A stretch of DNA of 64,000 nucleotides from contig NZ_CACVCH010000035.1 in NCBI RefSeq assembly GCF_902729425.1, positions 51,705 through 115,704 on the forward strand, read 5' to 3'. Positions 37,352-46,368 of the stretch are shown piece by piece. The notes under the pieces were generated by a model. The model was not told where the DNA came from. It saw nothing but the letters and a program-made list of their open reading frames with translations, and did no database searches. Positions within the stretch are counted from its first letter, which is position 1. Every line of letters starts with the position of its first letter. Source of the stretch: Magnetospirillum sp. SS-4 (GTDB taxonomy: Bacteria; Pseudomonadota; Alphaproteobacteria; Rhodospirillales; Magnetospirillaceae). Both the position numbers and the translations under genes were made by a program.

Positions 37352-38526
37352 CCAAGCCGTTCCAGCCGCCCAAGCGCCTGCTGATGGGACCGGGGCCGTC
37401 CGACGTGCACCACCGGGTGCTGTCGGCCATGGCCCGGCCGACGCTGGGCCATCTCGACCCGGCTTTCGTCGGCATGATGGATGAGGTGAAATCCATGTTG
37501 CAGGAGGCTTTCTTCACCGCCAACGCGCTGACCCTGCCCATTTCCGGCCCCGGATCGGCCGGCATGGAAGCCTGCTTCGTCAATCTGGTCGAGCCCGGCG
37601 ACACCGTGGTGGTCTGCGTCAACGGCGTGTTCGGCGGCCGCATGCGGGAGAATGTCGAACGCTGCGGCGCCAGGGCGGTGGTGGTGGAGAACGACTGGGG
37701 CACGCCGGTCGATCCCGACAAGGTGGAAGCGGCGCTGAAGGCCAATCCAGGCGTCAAGGCGCTGGCCTTCGTCCATGCAGAGACCTCGACCGGCGTCGAA
37801 TCTCCCGCCGGCGACCTGTGCGCCCTCGCCCGCGAACACGGGGCGCTGTCCATCGTCGACACGGTGACCTCGCTGGCCGGCATTCCGGTGCTGGTGGATC
37901 ACTGGGGCGCCGACGCGGTCTATTCCGGCAGCCAGAAATGCCTGTCCTGCCCGCCCGGCCTGTCGCCGCTGACCTTCTCGGACCGGGCGGCCGAGACCCT
38001 GAAATCCCGCAAGACCAAGGTGCAGAGCTGGTTCCTCGACCTCACCCTGCTGACCGCCTATTGGGGCGGCGGCGCCAAGCGGACCTATCACCACACCGCC
38101 CCGGTCAACGCCCTGTACGGCCTGCACGAATCCCTGGTCATGCTGCACGAGGAGGGCATCGAGCATTCCTGGACCCGCCACGCCATGATGCATCAGGCGC
38201 TGCGCGCCGGGCTGGAGGCGATGGGCCTGTCGCTGCTGGTGGCCGAAGGCGCCCGACTGCCGCAGCTCAACGCCGTGGTGGTGCCCGACGGCATCGACGA
38301 GGCCCAGGTCCGCTCGGTCCTGCTGACCACGCACGGGCTGGAGATCGGCGCCGGCCTCGGCGCCCTGGCCGGAAAGGTCTGGCGCATCGGCCTGATGGGG
38401 CAAAGCGCCACCCCCCGTCACGTCGCCTCCTGCCTCGGGGCGCTGGAATCCGCCCTGGCCGCCCAGGGCTTCAAGCTTTCCGCCGGAGCCGGCGCGGCGG
38501 CGGCCAATCGGCTGCTGCTGATCTGA
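37348..38526 (+). CDS. Class V aminotransferase, alanine/serine-glyoxylate type
   Basis: This 392-residue PLP enzyme has the AGXT pattern: LLMGPGPSDVHHRVLSAM at the N-terminus, SGPGSAGMEACFVNL, VHAETSTGVESPAG, VDTVTSLAGIP and the PLP lysine in YSGSQKCLSCPPGL. It should transfer an amino group from alanine or serine to glyoxylate. The ethylmalonyl-CoA pathway next door releases glyoxylate, so scavenging it to glycine is a sensible role but inferred. The start follows AGAAGGA. Confidence 0.86.
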   Translation: MTKPFQPPKRLLMGPGPSDVHHRVLSAMARPTLGHLDPAFVGMMDEVKSMLQEAFFTANALTLPISGPGSAGMEACFVNLVEPGDTVVVCVNGVFGGRMRENVERCGARAVVVENDWGTPVDPDKVEAALKANPGVKALAFVHAETSTGVESPAGDLCALAREHGALSIVDTVTSLAGIPVLVDHWGADAVYSGSQKCLSCPPGLSPLTFSDRAAETLKSRKTKVQSWFLDLTLLTAYWGGGAKRTYHHTAPVNALYGLHESLVMLHEEGIEHSWTRHAMMHQALRAGLEAMGLSLLVAEGARLPQLNAVVVPDGIDEAQVRSVLLTTHGLEIGAGLGALAGKVWRIGLMGQSATPRHVASCLGALESALAAQGFKLSAGAGAAAANRLLLI

Positions 38527-38604
38527 TAGCGGTTTCTCCCCACCGGTGAATTGGTTATCCTGCCTCGCAGGAAATCCTTCCACCGGACGAATGGAGCCAA
38601 TGCA

Positions 38605-39036
38605 ATGCTGGTCGCTGAAATTCTTGCCAAGAAGGGCAACAAGGTCTTCAAGATTCTGCCGGCCAAGACCGTCATGGAGGCCGTCACCGGCATGGTGTCC
38701 TTCAAGGTCGGCGCGGTGATGGTGGTGGACGAGAGGGACGCCATCCTCGGCATCTTCACCGAACGCGACCTCAGCCGCGTGCTGGTGAGCAGGGGAGCCT
38801 CGGTGCTGGACAGCCCCGTCGGCGACCACATGACCCGCAATCCGGTTCCGTGCAAGGCTTCCGACACCGTCCCCGCCGTCATGAGCCTGATGTCGCGGCA
38901 CCATTTCCGCCACATGCCGGTGTTCGACGACAAGGGCCTGTGCGGCATCGTCTCCATCCGCGACCTGGTCTCCAACAGTCTGGAACGGGCCGAGTTCGAG
39001 GCCGAGATGATGCGCGCCTACGTCACCGCCAGTTGA
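38605..39036 (+). CDS. CBS-domain pair protein
   Basis: This 143-residue protein consists of two CBS motifs and little else. The first is KILPAKTVMEAVTGMVSFKVGAV with ILGIFTERDLSRVL; the second is DHMTRNPVPCKASDTVPAVM with LCGIVSIRDLVSNSL. Such stand-alone pairs bind adenine nucleotides and act as energy sensors; the partner is unknown. ATG 38605 follows GGAG. A small hairpin (38558-38572) lies in its leader. Confidence 0.86.
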   Translation: MLVAEILAKKGNKVFKILPAKTVMEAVTGMVSFKVGAVMVVDERDAILGIFTERDLSRVLVSRGASVLDSPVGDHMTRNPVPCKASDTVPAVMSLMSRHHFRHMPVFDDKGLCGIVSIRDLVSNSLERAEFEAEMMRAYVTAS

Positions 39037-39055
39037 ACCGTCCAAAAGGATCGCC

Positions 39056-40819
39056 ATGAATCGGGGTATCGAGGCGGACTCGGCGCGAGCCTGGATCGCG
39101 GCGGCCGCTCCGCCCGACATGGCGGCCTCGCTCGGCGCCAGCGTCGGGGAATGGGCGGAGGGAAACCTGCCCGTCTTCGCCCTGTGGCGGTTTCTCGGCC
39201 GCCGCCTCGGCTCGGCCGGGCTGCTCGACCCCGCCCGCGACGCCGCCCGCCGGGCCGTCGCCGCCGCCGACGGCGATCCGCTGCCACTGGCCGAACTGGC
39301 CCGGCTGGACTTCGCGGCCGGCGACGACACCGCCGCCCGGGCCCTGGCGGAACGGGTCCCCGCCGGACATCCCAGCCGCCTCGACGCGCGGCTGCTGCTG
39401 GCCGAGATGTCCGACCGGCCCGACACCGGACTTGCCGCCGAAATCGCCGGACTGCTTCACGCCCGCCCGGACTGGGGCGACGCCCACGAGCTTTGGCACC
39501 GCCTGCTGCGCCGCCACGGCCTGGAAGATGCCGCCGGCTTCCTGATGGGCTGGATGAAGGCCTGTGGCGCCGGTCCGACGCCGCTGATGCACATGGCCCA
39601 GATCCTGCTGGAAGGCGGGCACGCCGATCAGGCCGCCCCCATCCTGGCCAATCTGTGGCGTGCCAACGAGGACAGTCTCGGGCCGGTGATCGGCCGCCAT
39701 CATGCCGCCATTCCACCCGACCCGGCGGCGGAGGCCGATCTGCGCCATCGCATCGAGGCGGCGCAGGCCCTGCCCGAGGACGGCCTGCCGATCCATCCCC
39801 TGCCCACCCCACCGTCACGACTGCCCGAGCGGGTGCTGTACGTGGGACCGGACCAGACCGGAACCAGCCCCTCGTTCCCCAACGATCTGGCCCAGCATCT
39901 CGGCGACGCCGCCCGTGCCGCCGGGGGCTCGATGGCCCATTACGCCGATCCGGCCATCACCGGCCCGGACCGGCCGCGCATGACCGATGCCGCCCGCGCC
40001 GGCCGCATCGCCGCGTTCATCGACCATCTGCGCCGGACGCGGCCCCAGGTGGTGATCCTCGATTGCTGCTGGTCGCCCATGCGCGGCGACATCGACCCCG
40101 CCGCCCTGGCCGCCGTCAAGGCCGAAACCGGCCTGTCGCTGCTGTGCCTGTTCCGCGACGCCCAGGAGCCGAGCATCAGCCTGATTCGCCACTGGGCCGC
40201 CCTGGCCGATGGACTGATCCTGCCCGACCCGTTCTCGCCGGTGTTCGACGCCGCCAACGCCGACCTGGCCGCCAAGGCGCTGGTGATTCCCATTCCGGCG
40301 CCGTTCGGGCCGGAACCGCCGCCCCAGCCCCGCCACGGCCTGCTGTTCATCGGCGGCCTCGGCCAGTTCCACCGGCCCATCCTGGTCGGCGCCCTGACGG
40401 AAACCGGCATCGACTTCACCGCCATCCTCGGCACGCGACGGCGGGAACTCGCCCCCGATCTGGCCGCCTATGCCGCCCTGCTGGCCGACAGCCGCGCCGT
40501 CCTCAACATCGCCGTGCATCACCGGGACCAGCGGCTGATCACCGGCCGGGTGTGGGAAACCATCGCCGCCGGCGGCCTGCTGCTGGAACAGACCGGCAGC
40601 GCCACGCCCCGCTTCTTCCAGCCTTACCGCCATTACCTGCCGTGGTCGGACATGGCCGACATCGTCCATGCCTGCCGGATGCTGGCGGCCAATGACGACC
40701 TTCGCCGGACCATCATCGCCTCGGCCCGCGACTGGTCGGCCCGCCACTATGCGCCGGCCAGGGTCTGGGGAGCCCTGATGGCGCTGTCGGGCCACGACGG
40801 AACGGGCATTCCGGCTTAG
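39056..40819 (+). CDS. Tetratricopeptide-like protein with CgeB-type glycosyltransferase end
   Basis: This 587-residue protein has an N-terminal half of Ala/Leu-rich helical repeats (about 1-250, TPR-like: ARLDFAAGDDTAARALAERV and LLAEMSDRPDTGLAAEIAGL). The C-terminal half carries a CgeB/Glyco_trans_1_2 pattern (GRVWETIAAGGLLLEQTGSA and FFQPYRHYLPWSDMADIVHA). There is no signal peptide. It may glycosylate a surface or flagellar component, but the acceptor is unknown. It follows the CBS gene by 19 bases with AGGA before the ATG, and ends 16 bases from the convergent nik operon. Confidence 0.65.
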   Translation: MNRGIEADSARAWIAAAAPPDMAASLGASVGEWAEGNLPVFALWRFLGRRLGSAGLLDPARDAARRAVAAADGDPLPLAELARLDFAAGDDTAARALAERVPAGHPSRLDARLLLAEMSDRPDTGLAAEIAGLLHARPDWGDAHELWHRLLRRHGLEDAAGFLMGWMKACGAGPTPLMHMAQILLEGGHADQAAPILANLWRANEDSLGPVIGRHHAAIPPDPAAEADLRHRIEAAQALPEDGLPIHPLPTPPSRLPERVLYVGPDQTGTSPSFPNDLAQHLGDAARAAGGSMAHYADPAITGPDRPRMTDAARAGRIAAFIDHLRRTRPQVVILDCCWSPMRGDIDPAALAAVKAETGLSLLCLFRDAQEPSISLIRHWAALADGLILPDPFSPVFDAANADLAAKALVIPIPAPFGPEPPPQPRHGLLFIGGLGQFHRPILVGALTETGIDFTAILGTRRRELAPDLAAYAALLADSRAVLNIAVHHRDQRLITGRVWETIAAGGLLLEQTGSATPRFFQPYRHYLPWSDMADIVHACRMLAANDDLRRTIIASARDWSARHYAPARVWGALMALSGHDGTGIPA

Positions 40820-40835
40820 CCTGAATTTGCTCTAT

Positions 40836-41474
40836 CTAGCCGAGACGGCCGCCCTCCAGCCATGCCGAGCGGGTGGCGAGACGGTCCAGCACCTCGCGGT
40901 CGTGGGAAACGACGACCATGGCCAGGGGCAGGCCGGCCAGAATGTCCAGCAACCGGGCGCGGGTCGCCTCGTCCAGCGCATTGGTGGGTTCGTCCAGCAG
41001 CAGCGCCTCCGGCCGCATCGCCAGCACGGCGGCCAGCGACACCAGCCGGCGCTGGCCGCCCGACAGCTTGTGGGTGACCCGGTTCTCCAGGCTTTCCAGC
41101 CCCAGGTCGGCCAGGGTCTGGCGGACGATGGCGCGCGCCTCGGCCCGGCTTTTGCCCTGGTTCAACGGCCCGAAAGCCACATCCTCGGCGACGGTGGGGC
41201 AGAACAGCTGGTCGTCGGCGTCCTGGAACAGCAGGCCGGCCCGCGAGCGAACCTCGACGAAATCCGTCTCGGTCCGCCGTTCGCGGCCAAAGGCGACGAC
41301 GCGGCCCTTCCGCGGACGCACCAGCCCCACCATCAGATGCAAAAGCGTGGTCTTGCCGGCGCCGTTGGGGCCGTTCAGCGCCACCCGCTCGCCGGCCGAC
41401 AAGGTGAAATCCACTTGATCCAGCACCGGATGGGCCGGGTCGTAGGCGAACGAGATTCCTTCCAGACGGATCAC
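40836..41474 (-). CDS. nikO: NikO, ECF nickel transporter ATPase
   Basis: This 212-residue ABC ATPase of the CbiO/NikO type has Walker A GPNGAGKTT (near 35), the Q-loop region LLFQDADDQLFCPTVAEDVA (typical of ECF ATPases), signature LSGGQRRL and Walker B LLLDEPTNAL. It is short for the family. The start is GTG 41474, overlapping the nikQ stop. It is the last gene of a five-gene operon; assignment to nickel rests on the K and L partners upstream. Confidence 0.85.
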   Translation of the reverse strand: MIRLEGISFAYDPAHPVLDQVDFTLSAGERVALNGPNGAGKTTLLHLMVGLVRPRKGRVVAFGRERRTETDFVEVRSRAGLLFQDADDQLFCPTVAEDVAFGPLNQGKSRAEARAIVRQTLADLGLESLENRVTHKLSGGQRRLVSLAAVLAMRPEALLLDEPTNALDEATRARLLDILAGLPLAMVVVSHDREVLDRLATRSAWLEGGRLG

Positions 41475-42253
41475 GACAGCCCCAGTCCCGCCACCAGCGC
41501 CAGGGCGGCGGTGGAGGCGGCGCCAAAGCCCCAGTCCAGGATGCCGGGACGGTCGGCGGCCTCGTCCTCCAGGCTGTGGAACCGGCCGGTGAAGCCGCGG
41601 CAGCGCATGGCGGCATCGATGCGTTCCGCCCGTTCCAGCGAGCGGACCATCAGCATGCCGAACAGGTAGCCGACCGAACGCCAGCAATGCGGGCCGGCGG
41701 CCGGGCGAAAGGCCCTGGCCCGCATGGCCAGCCGAAGACGGCGGTATTCGCCGTCCAGCACCGCCACATAGCGCACGGTGAACAGGAACAGATGGACCAG
41801 CCGTTCGGGCGCCCCCAGGCGGCCAAGGGCGCGCCCCAGGCTCACCAGTTCCATGGACCCCAGCAGCGCCAGCAGCGCCACCGCCACCGCGTTCGCGCGC
41901 AACGCGATGGCGGCGGCCTGGGTCAGCCCCTCGGCCGAGACGGCGAAGCCCAGCGGCTCGGCCACCATGCGGCCCGGCACGGTGAAGGGCAGCAGCGCCA
42001 GCACCACCAGCATGAACCCTTCCAGCGCCAGCATGCGGCGAAGCGTCGCGGCCCACGGCAACCGCGCCAGGACGGCCAGGACCAGGGCGGCGGCCAGGGC
42101 CAGGACCAGGGCGGCCAGATGCTCCACCGCCACCACGGTCAGCGAGAACGCCAGCGCCAGAACGACCCGGGTGCGGGGGTCCAGCCGCGCCATCAGCGGC
42201 CGCCCGGCGGAAGCGGAGTCGAACCCGCCATCGCGGGACGCGGCCGGGCTCAT
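41471..42253 (-). CDS. nikQ: NikQ, ECF transporter T component
   Basis: This 260-residue membrane protein of the CbiQ/EcfT family has five or so helices and the two coupling motifs of T components: AMRARAFRP and AMRCRGFTGRF (Ala-x-Arg-x-x-Gly pattern). LFLFTVRYVAVL precedes the first. It couples the substrate unit NikM to NikO. ATG 42253 overlaps the nikL stop by four bases. The N-terminal 30 residues are polar and may be a variable tail. Confidence 0.86.
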   Translation of the reverse strand: MSPAASRDGGFDSASAGRPLMARLDPRTRVVLALAFSLTVVAVEHLAALVLALAAALVLAVLARLPWAATLRRMLALEGFMLVVLALLPFTVPGRMVAEPLGFAVSAEGLTQAAAIALRANAVAVALLALLGSMELVSLGRALGRLGAPERLVHLFLFTVRYVAVLDGEYRRLRLAMRARAFRPAAGPHCWRSVGYLFGMLMVRSLERAERIDAAMRCRGFTGRFHSLEDEAADRPGILDWGFGAASTAALALVAGLGLS

Positions 42254-42795
42254 GGCTTCCTCCGTCCGGCCGACCACCATGCCGCCACGCCGAACAGGCC
42301 GAAGATCATGCCGACGCCGCCCAGGATGTCGTGCAGCCTCACCTTGTCCTCGTAGGCGTCCAGTTGCCGGCGCAGGGGCTGAATCTGGCGCGCCACCGCC
42401 GCCTCGATCGCCTCGACCGGGACGACCGCCATCGTATCCGCCGTGGCCGGCGGCGGGCGCGGGGAACCGGCAATGCCGGGCGGCAGCGATTCCGGCAGCT
42501 CGGCGGCGGTCACCACCGCCGAGGCGGCATGGCCGTCGCCGCCATCGACGACGATGGCGTGGTCCATGCGGCTTTTGGCCTCGAAGCGGAAGCCGCCATC
42601 CTCACCGGTCCGTATCTCGGCCAGTGTCGAGCCGTCGGGGGCCAGGACGGTTCCGCCGAGTCCCGCCGCCTTGGCGCCGCCCGAGAAATAGGCGGCGCCG
42701 CTGATCACCGCACCCTCGGCTGTGACGAACAGCTTCAGCTTGTGCGCCTGGGCGGGGCCGGCCAGCAGCAGCAGGATGAACAGCAGCCCTTTCAT
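42250..42795 (-). CDS. nikL: NikL, accessory component of nickel ECF transporter
   Basis: This 181-residue protein has a signal peptide (LLFILLLLAGPAQA), an immediately following HKLKLFV, an extracytoplasmic beta-rich domain (GAAYFSGGAKAAGLGGTVLA) and a single C-terminal membrane helix (VGMIFGLFGVAAWW). This layout matches NikL/CbiL, which with NikK replaces NikN in nickel ECF systems. HKLK at the mature N-terminus may bind metal. It overlaps nikM and nikQ by four bases each. Confidence 0.8.
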   Translation of the reverse strand: MKGLLFILLLLAGPAQAHKLKLFVTAEGAVISGAAYFSGGAKAAGLGGTVLAPDGSTLAEIRTGEDGGFRFEAKSRMDHAIVVDGGDGHAASAVVTAAELPESLPPGIAGSPRPPPATADTMAVVPVEAIEAAVARQIQPLRRQLDAYEDKVRLHDILGGVGMIFGLFGVAAWWSAGRRKP

Positions 42796-43403
42796 GCCGG
42801 CCTCGCCAGCATCTCGGGCTTGACCCGGGCCAGCAGCGACACAAGGGCCGCGGTGAAGGCCGCCTCCACCGCCATCACCGGCAGATGGGTCGCCACCACC
42901 AGACCGGCGGCGGTCTCGAAGGCGCGGCCCGACGCCGCCAGGACCAAGGCCACCATCAGGGCGCTCAGCAGCACCGCGCCGCCGCCGGCCAGACCGCCCA
43001 GCAGGGCGGCGCGCCGAGGCCCCGCCCCTTGGCGCCACAGCAGGCGGAACATGCCCCCGGCCAGCAAGGCGGGCACGGCCATGTCCATGGTGTTGACCCC
43101 CAGCACCACCACTCCGCCGAAGCCGAACAGCACCGCCTGGAGCAGCAGCGCCACCAGCATGGCCGGAAACACCGCCCAGCCCAGCACGATGCCGGCCAGG
43201 CCGTTGAGCAGAAGATGCACCGAGGCCAGTCCGGCGGGAAAATGCACCAGCGAGGCGACGAACAGCGCCGCCGACAACACCGCCACCCGGGGAATGCGCG
43301 TCGGGTCCAGTCCCCGCAGGCCAAGCGCCACACCGACGGCGCTGATCGCGGCTCCCGCTATCAGCACCGGCGCGGACAGCACGCCGTCGGGAATATGGGC
43401 CAA
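42792..43403 (-). CDS. nikM: NikM, substrate-specific component for nickel
   Basis: This 203-residue membrane protein of the CbiM/NikM family has the metal-binding N-terminus (M)AHIPDGVLSAPVL, a second conserved loop HFPAGLASVHLLLNGLAG and the third NTMDMAVPALLAGGMF. The His near the N-terminus and the loop His residues bind Ni or Co. The start is TTG 43403, placed by GGGGGG seven bases upstream and by the need for a start immediately before AHIPDG. Its gene partners K and L favour nickel. Confidence 0.85.
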   Translation of the reverse strand: MAHIPDGVLSAPVLIAGAAISAVGVALGLRGLDPTRIPRVAVLSAALFVASLVHFPAGLASVHLLLNGLAGIVLGWAVFPAMLVALLLQAVLFGFGGVVVLGVNTMDMAVPALLAGGMFRLLWRQGAGPRRAALLGGLAGGGAVLLSALMVALVLAASGRAFETAAGLVVATHLPVMAVEAAFTAALVSLLARVKPEMLARPA

Positions 43404-43417
43404 TGCGCGTCCCCCCT

Positions 43418-44200
43418 CTATTTCATGTCGACGGCGCGGACCCAGATCAGGCCGCCCAGTTCGACCGTGGCCGACTTGCCGTCGGGGCTCTTCATGGGCC
43501 TGTCGCCGTCGATCAGGGCGGCGAACCCCCACCAGCCGGACCTGGGCATGGCATAGGCGAACTGACCCGAGGCGTCGGCCTTGATCACCTGGGTGACGAA
43601 GGGATCGGCGGGCGGCCTGACCGAACCGTCGTTGCGCCATTCCACCTCGATGGTGGCGAACGGCACCGGCTTGCCGTTCTTGCGGACCACGCCGCGGAAC
43701 AGGTTGCCGGTCCACAGGCCATAGGGCCGCACCAGCGGCTCGATCTCCACCGGCAGGCCGACCATGCGGTCCCAGCCCTCGCCCGAGCCGAAATCCACCA
43801 CAACCTTGGTGTAGTGGACGATCCACTTGGCCTCGGCCGGTTCCCAATAGGGGGCCGGCTCGACGAAGAACACGTAATCGCCCGGAGCCTCGACCTTGTA
43901 GGCGGCTTCCCAGGCGGTCCTGTCGCCGATCTTGCGGGATTTCAGCGCCGCCGTCAGGTCCCTGGTCTTGCCGCCGGCCACCACGCCGAACCGCACCGGA
44001 GCGGCCATCTCCATCACCGGCCCGCCCTCCATGGGATGGGTGAAGGTCAGATCCAGCCGGGCCATCCGGTCGCCCTGCTCGGGCAAGATGTCGGCGGCCG
44101 GGATCAATTCCAGGAAATGGGCCTGGGCCGGCGCGACCGGCAGCGCCAGGGCAAGCAGTGAAAGCAGCGAAAGCGATGCCGGCAGGAACCTTGCGCGCAT
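43418..44200 (-). CDS. nikK: NikK, DUF4198 periplasmic component
   Basis: This 260-residue exported protein has a signal peptide ending VAPAQA and a mature protein opening [17 protein letters not shown], the DUF4198 pattern. It has [15 protein letters not shown] and later a beta-sandwich domain typical of NikK. It is the first gene of nikKMLQO, 14 bases before nikM. Proteins of this type occur with nickel, not cobalt, ECF units. ATG 44200 is preceded by a weak ribosome site. Confidence 0.8.
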   Translation of the reverse strand: MRARFLPASLSLLSLLALALPVAPAQAHFLELIPAADILPEQGDRMARLDLTFTHPMEGGPVMEMAAPVRFGVVAGGKTRDLTAALKSRKIGDRTAWEAAYKVEAPGDYVFFVEPAPYWEPAEAKWIVHYTKVVVDFGSGEGWDRMVGLPVEIEPLVRPYGLWTGNLFRGVVRKNGKPVPFATIEVEWRNDGSVRPPADPFVTQVIKADASGQFAYAMPRSGWWGFAALIDGDRPMKSPDGKSATVELGGLIWVRAVDMK

Positions 44201-44240
44201 GATGGAGGAGCCCCTGATGCAAAAAATATTATGCGACTTC

Positions 44241-44264
44241 GTCTGATCCTGCCGCAGGATAGAC
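44241..44264. promoter_or_regulatory. Palindrome upstream of nikK
   Basis: A perfect 15-base palindrome, ATCCTGC-C-GCAGGAT (44246-44260), is extended by GTCT and AGAC with one bulged base. It lies 46 bases before the nikK ATG, just upstream of an AT-rich CATAATAT that could be a -10. It does not resemble the usual NikR half-site GTATGA. It could be an operator or a hairpin in the divergent spacer. Confidence 0.45.
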
Positions 44265-44288
44265 GCAAAGGACCGTCCGACGCCAGGG

Positions 44289-45068
44289 CTATTGCGTAAC
44301 GGAAATCCGGTCGCCGTCCGGTGGCGCGGCATAACCGGCGACGATGCGGGCGTATTCGCCGCTCTGGCGCAGGCGGGCCAGCCCCCGGTTGAAGCTGTCG
44401 CGCAATTGGGGGTCGCGGAACGCTACCCGGTATTCGGTGGGAGGAAAGACGTGGTGGATACGGACCGGTTGCGAGGTGTCGGCCTTGCCGCGCACCTCGG
44501 GATGCCGGGAAAGCCAGGCGAAGACGGCCGGATCGGCGACCACCACCTCGGCCCGGCCGAGATACAGCAAGATCGGCTGGGCGGTCTGCCTGGCCTCCTC
44601 GCGATAGCCGGGACTGGCGGCGACGATCCGCCGGAAGCTCGGCCCCAGATAGGTCGCGGCCCGTGGGAACGCCACCACCGACTTGCCGGCCAGATCCTCC
44701 ATCCGCTCGATGCTGGCCCCGCGCGAGGCCAGGGTGATGGCCGCGTTGTGAAAGGAGATGTGGACGTCGGAATAATGGGCCGAAACCCCGTTCTCGGGAT
44801 GCTGGGTCAAGGCGGCGTCGGCCTCGCCGGCCTCGATGGCGCGGACGGCCCGCGCCGCCGGCAGGAAATTCGGCCGCATGACATGCCCCTCGATCGCCAG
44901 GGCGGCCTTGACGATGTCGTATTCCATGCCGCGCCGCTCGTCGGCGATGACATAGGGGGGAACGGAAAAGCCGACCGCCACCGCCACCTCGGCGGCGGCA
45001 ACGTCCCTGCCGCCCGCCAGAACGGGAAGCGCGGCGCACAGCGTGGCGACCAGAACAAGACGAGCCAT
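44289..45068 (-). CDS. Periplasmic amino-acid-type solute-binding protein
   Basis: This 259-residue SBP_bac_3-type protein has a signal peptide ([23 protein letters not shown]). The binding fold includes [35 protein letters not shown] and [17 protein letters not shown]. Orphan proteins of this type lack a permease and sometimes act as sensors. No ABC permease lies beside it. It is 24 bases from the nik palindrome and on the same strand as nikK, but a functional link is not evident. Confidence 0.78.
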   Translation of the reverse strand: MARLVLVATLCAALPVLAGGRDVAAAEVAVAVGFSVPPYVIADERRGMEYDIVKAALAIEGHVMRPNFLPAARAVRAIEAGEADAALTQHPENGVSAHYSDVHISFHNAAITLASRGASIERMEDLAGKSVVAFPRAATYLGPSFRRIVAASPGYREEARQTAQPILLYLGRAEVVVADPAVFAWLSRHPEVRGKADTSQPVRIHHVFPPTEYRVAFRDPQLRDSFNRGLARLRQSGEYARIVAGYAAPPDGDRISVTQ

Positions 45069-45269
45069 GACGGACCGGCACCCATCGGATCAGTAGAACA
45101 GGCCGCCAGGACTACCGCAAAGACGGGTCCGGCGCAACCCTTGCAATAACAAGTTATCAACTCAACTGCCAATTACGACACAAGCGCCTTTTAGGTGTGC
45201 CGTCTCCGGGGGCTGACGCCCCGCTCCGGTTCGGCTACAGTGCCCGCGCCCAACCCGGAGACCGCGCCC

Positions 45270-46358
45270 ATGAAGATCAACGGCATTCCCTACCGCACCA
45301 TCTGGCTGGCCAAGGACGGCGAGGGCGTGGAGATCATCGACCAGACCCGCCTGCCCCACGACTTCGTCACCGTGACGCTGCGGTCTCTGGACGACGCCGC
45401 CACCGCCATCCGCGACATGTGGGTGCGGGGCGCGCCGCTGATCGGGGCCACCGCCGCCTACGGCATGGCTCTCGCCGCCCGCGCCGACGCCTCGGACACG
45501 GCGCTGGACGAGGCTTACCGGACGCTGCACGCCACCCGCCCCACCGCCATCAATCTCAAATGGGCGCTGGACGAGATGATGGCCCGCCTGTCGCCGCTGC
45601 CGCCGGCCGGCCGCGCCGCCGCCGCCTATGGCCGCGCCGCCGAGATCTGCGACGAGGACGTGGCCATGTGCGCGGCGCTGGGCGAACACGGCGCCCGCAT
45701 CATCGCCGGCCTGCACCGCGACAAGGGCGAGCGGGTCAACATCCTGACCCATTGCAACGCCGGCTGGCTGGCGACGGTGGACTGGGGAACCGCCATCGCC
45801 CCCATCTACAAGGCGTTCGACGCCGGGATTCCGGTCCATGTCTGGGTGGACGAGACCCGGCCGCGCAACCAGGGCGCCAGCCTGACGGCGCGCGAACTGA
45901 ACTGGCACGGCGTCCCCCACACCGTCATCGCCGACAATACCGGCGGCCATCTGATGCAGCACGGCATGGTCGACATGGTGATCGTCGGCACCGACCGCAC
46001 CACCCGCAACGGCGACGTCTGCAACAAGATCGGAACCTATCTGAAGGCCCTGGCCGCCCGCGACAACAACGTGCCGTTCTACGTGGGACTGCCCAGCCCC
46101 ACCATCGACTGGACCGTGGCCGACGGGGTGAGGGAAATCCCCATCGAGCAGCGTTCCGCCCGCGAGCAAAGCCACATCTTCGGCAAGGACGAGGCCGGCA
46201 GGGTGATCGAGGTGCAGGTCACCCCCGACGGCTCGCCCGCCGTCAATTACGGCTTCGACGTGACTCCGGCCCGTCTGGTCACCGGCCTGATCACCGAGCG
46301 CGGCCTTTGCCCGGCCAGCCCCGAGGGGCTGCTGGGACTGTTCCCCGAAAAGGGATAG
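45270..46358 (+). CDS. mtnA: Methylthioribose-1-phosphate isomerase
   Basis: This 362-residue enzyme of the eIF2B-like fold isomerises 5-methylthioribose-1-phosphate to the ribulose form. Family motifs are [37 protein letters not shown] with the catalytic Cys, [19 protein letters not shown] with the catalytic Asp region, [20 protein letters not shown] and [13 protein letters not shown]. The start follows CCCGGAG. In R. rubrum-type bacteria MtnA feeds an isoprenoid shunt. The next methionine-pathway genes are metH and metF at 49.8-54.3 kb. Confidence 0.95.
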   Translation: MKINGIPYRTIWLAKDGEGVEIIDQTRLPHDFVTVTLRSLDDAATAIRDMWVRGAPLIGATAAYGMALAARADASDTALDEAYRTLHATRPTAINLKWALDEMMARLSPLPPAGRAAAAYGRAAEICDEDVAMCAALGEHGARIIAGLHRDKGERVNILTHCNAGWLATVDWGTAIAPIYKAFDAGIPVHVWVDETRPRNQGASLTARELNWHGVPHTVIADNTGGHLMQHGMVDMVIVGTDRTTRNGDVCNKIGTYLKALAARDNNVPFYVGLPSPTIDWTVADGVREIPIEQRSAREQSHIFGKDEAGRVIEVQVTPDGSPAVNYGFDVTPARLVTGLITERGLCPASPEGLLGLFPEKG

Positions 46359-46368
46359 CCCGCCCGCC

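Noticed and set aside
40836..43403. Cobalt (CbiMQO) transporter, suggested by the presence of cobalamin genes in the window.
   Set aside because: CbiN is missing, and NikK and NikL are present in nikKMLQO order, which points to nickel. Cobalt is not excluded as a minor substrate.
44201..44290. NikR operator upstream of nikK.
   Set aside because: No GTATGA-type half-site is present; the palindrome found is different.
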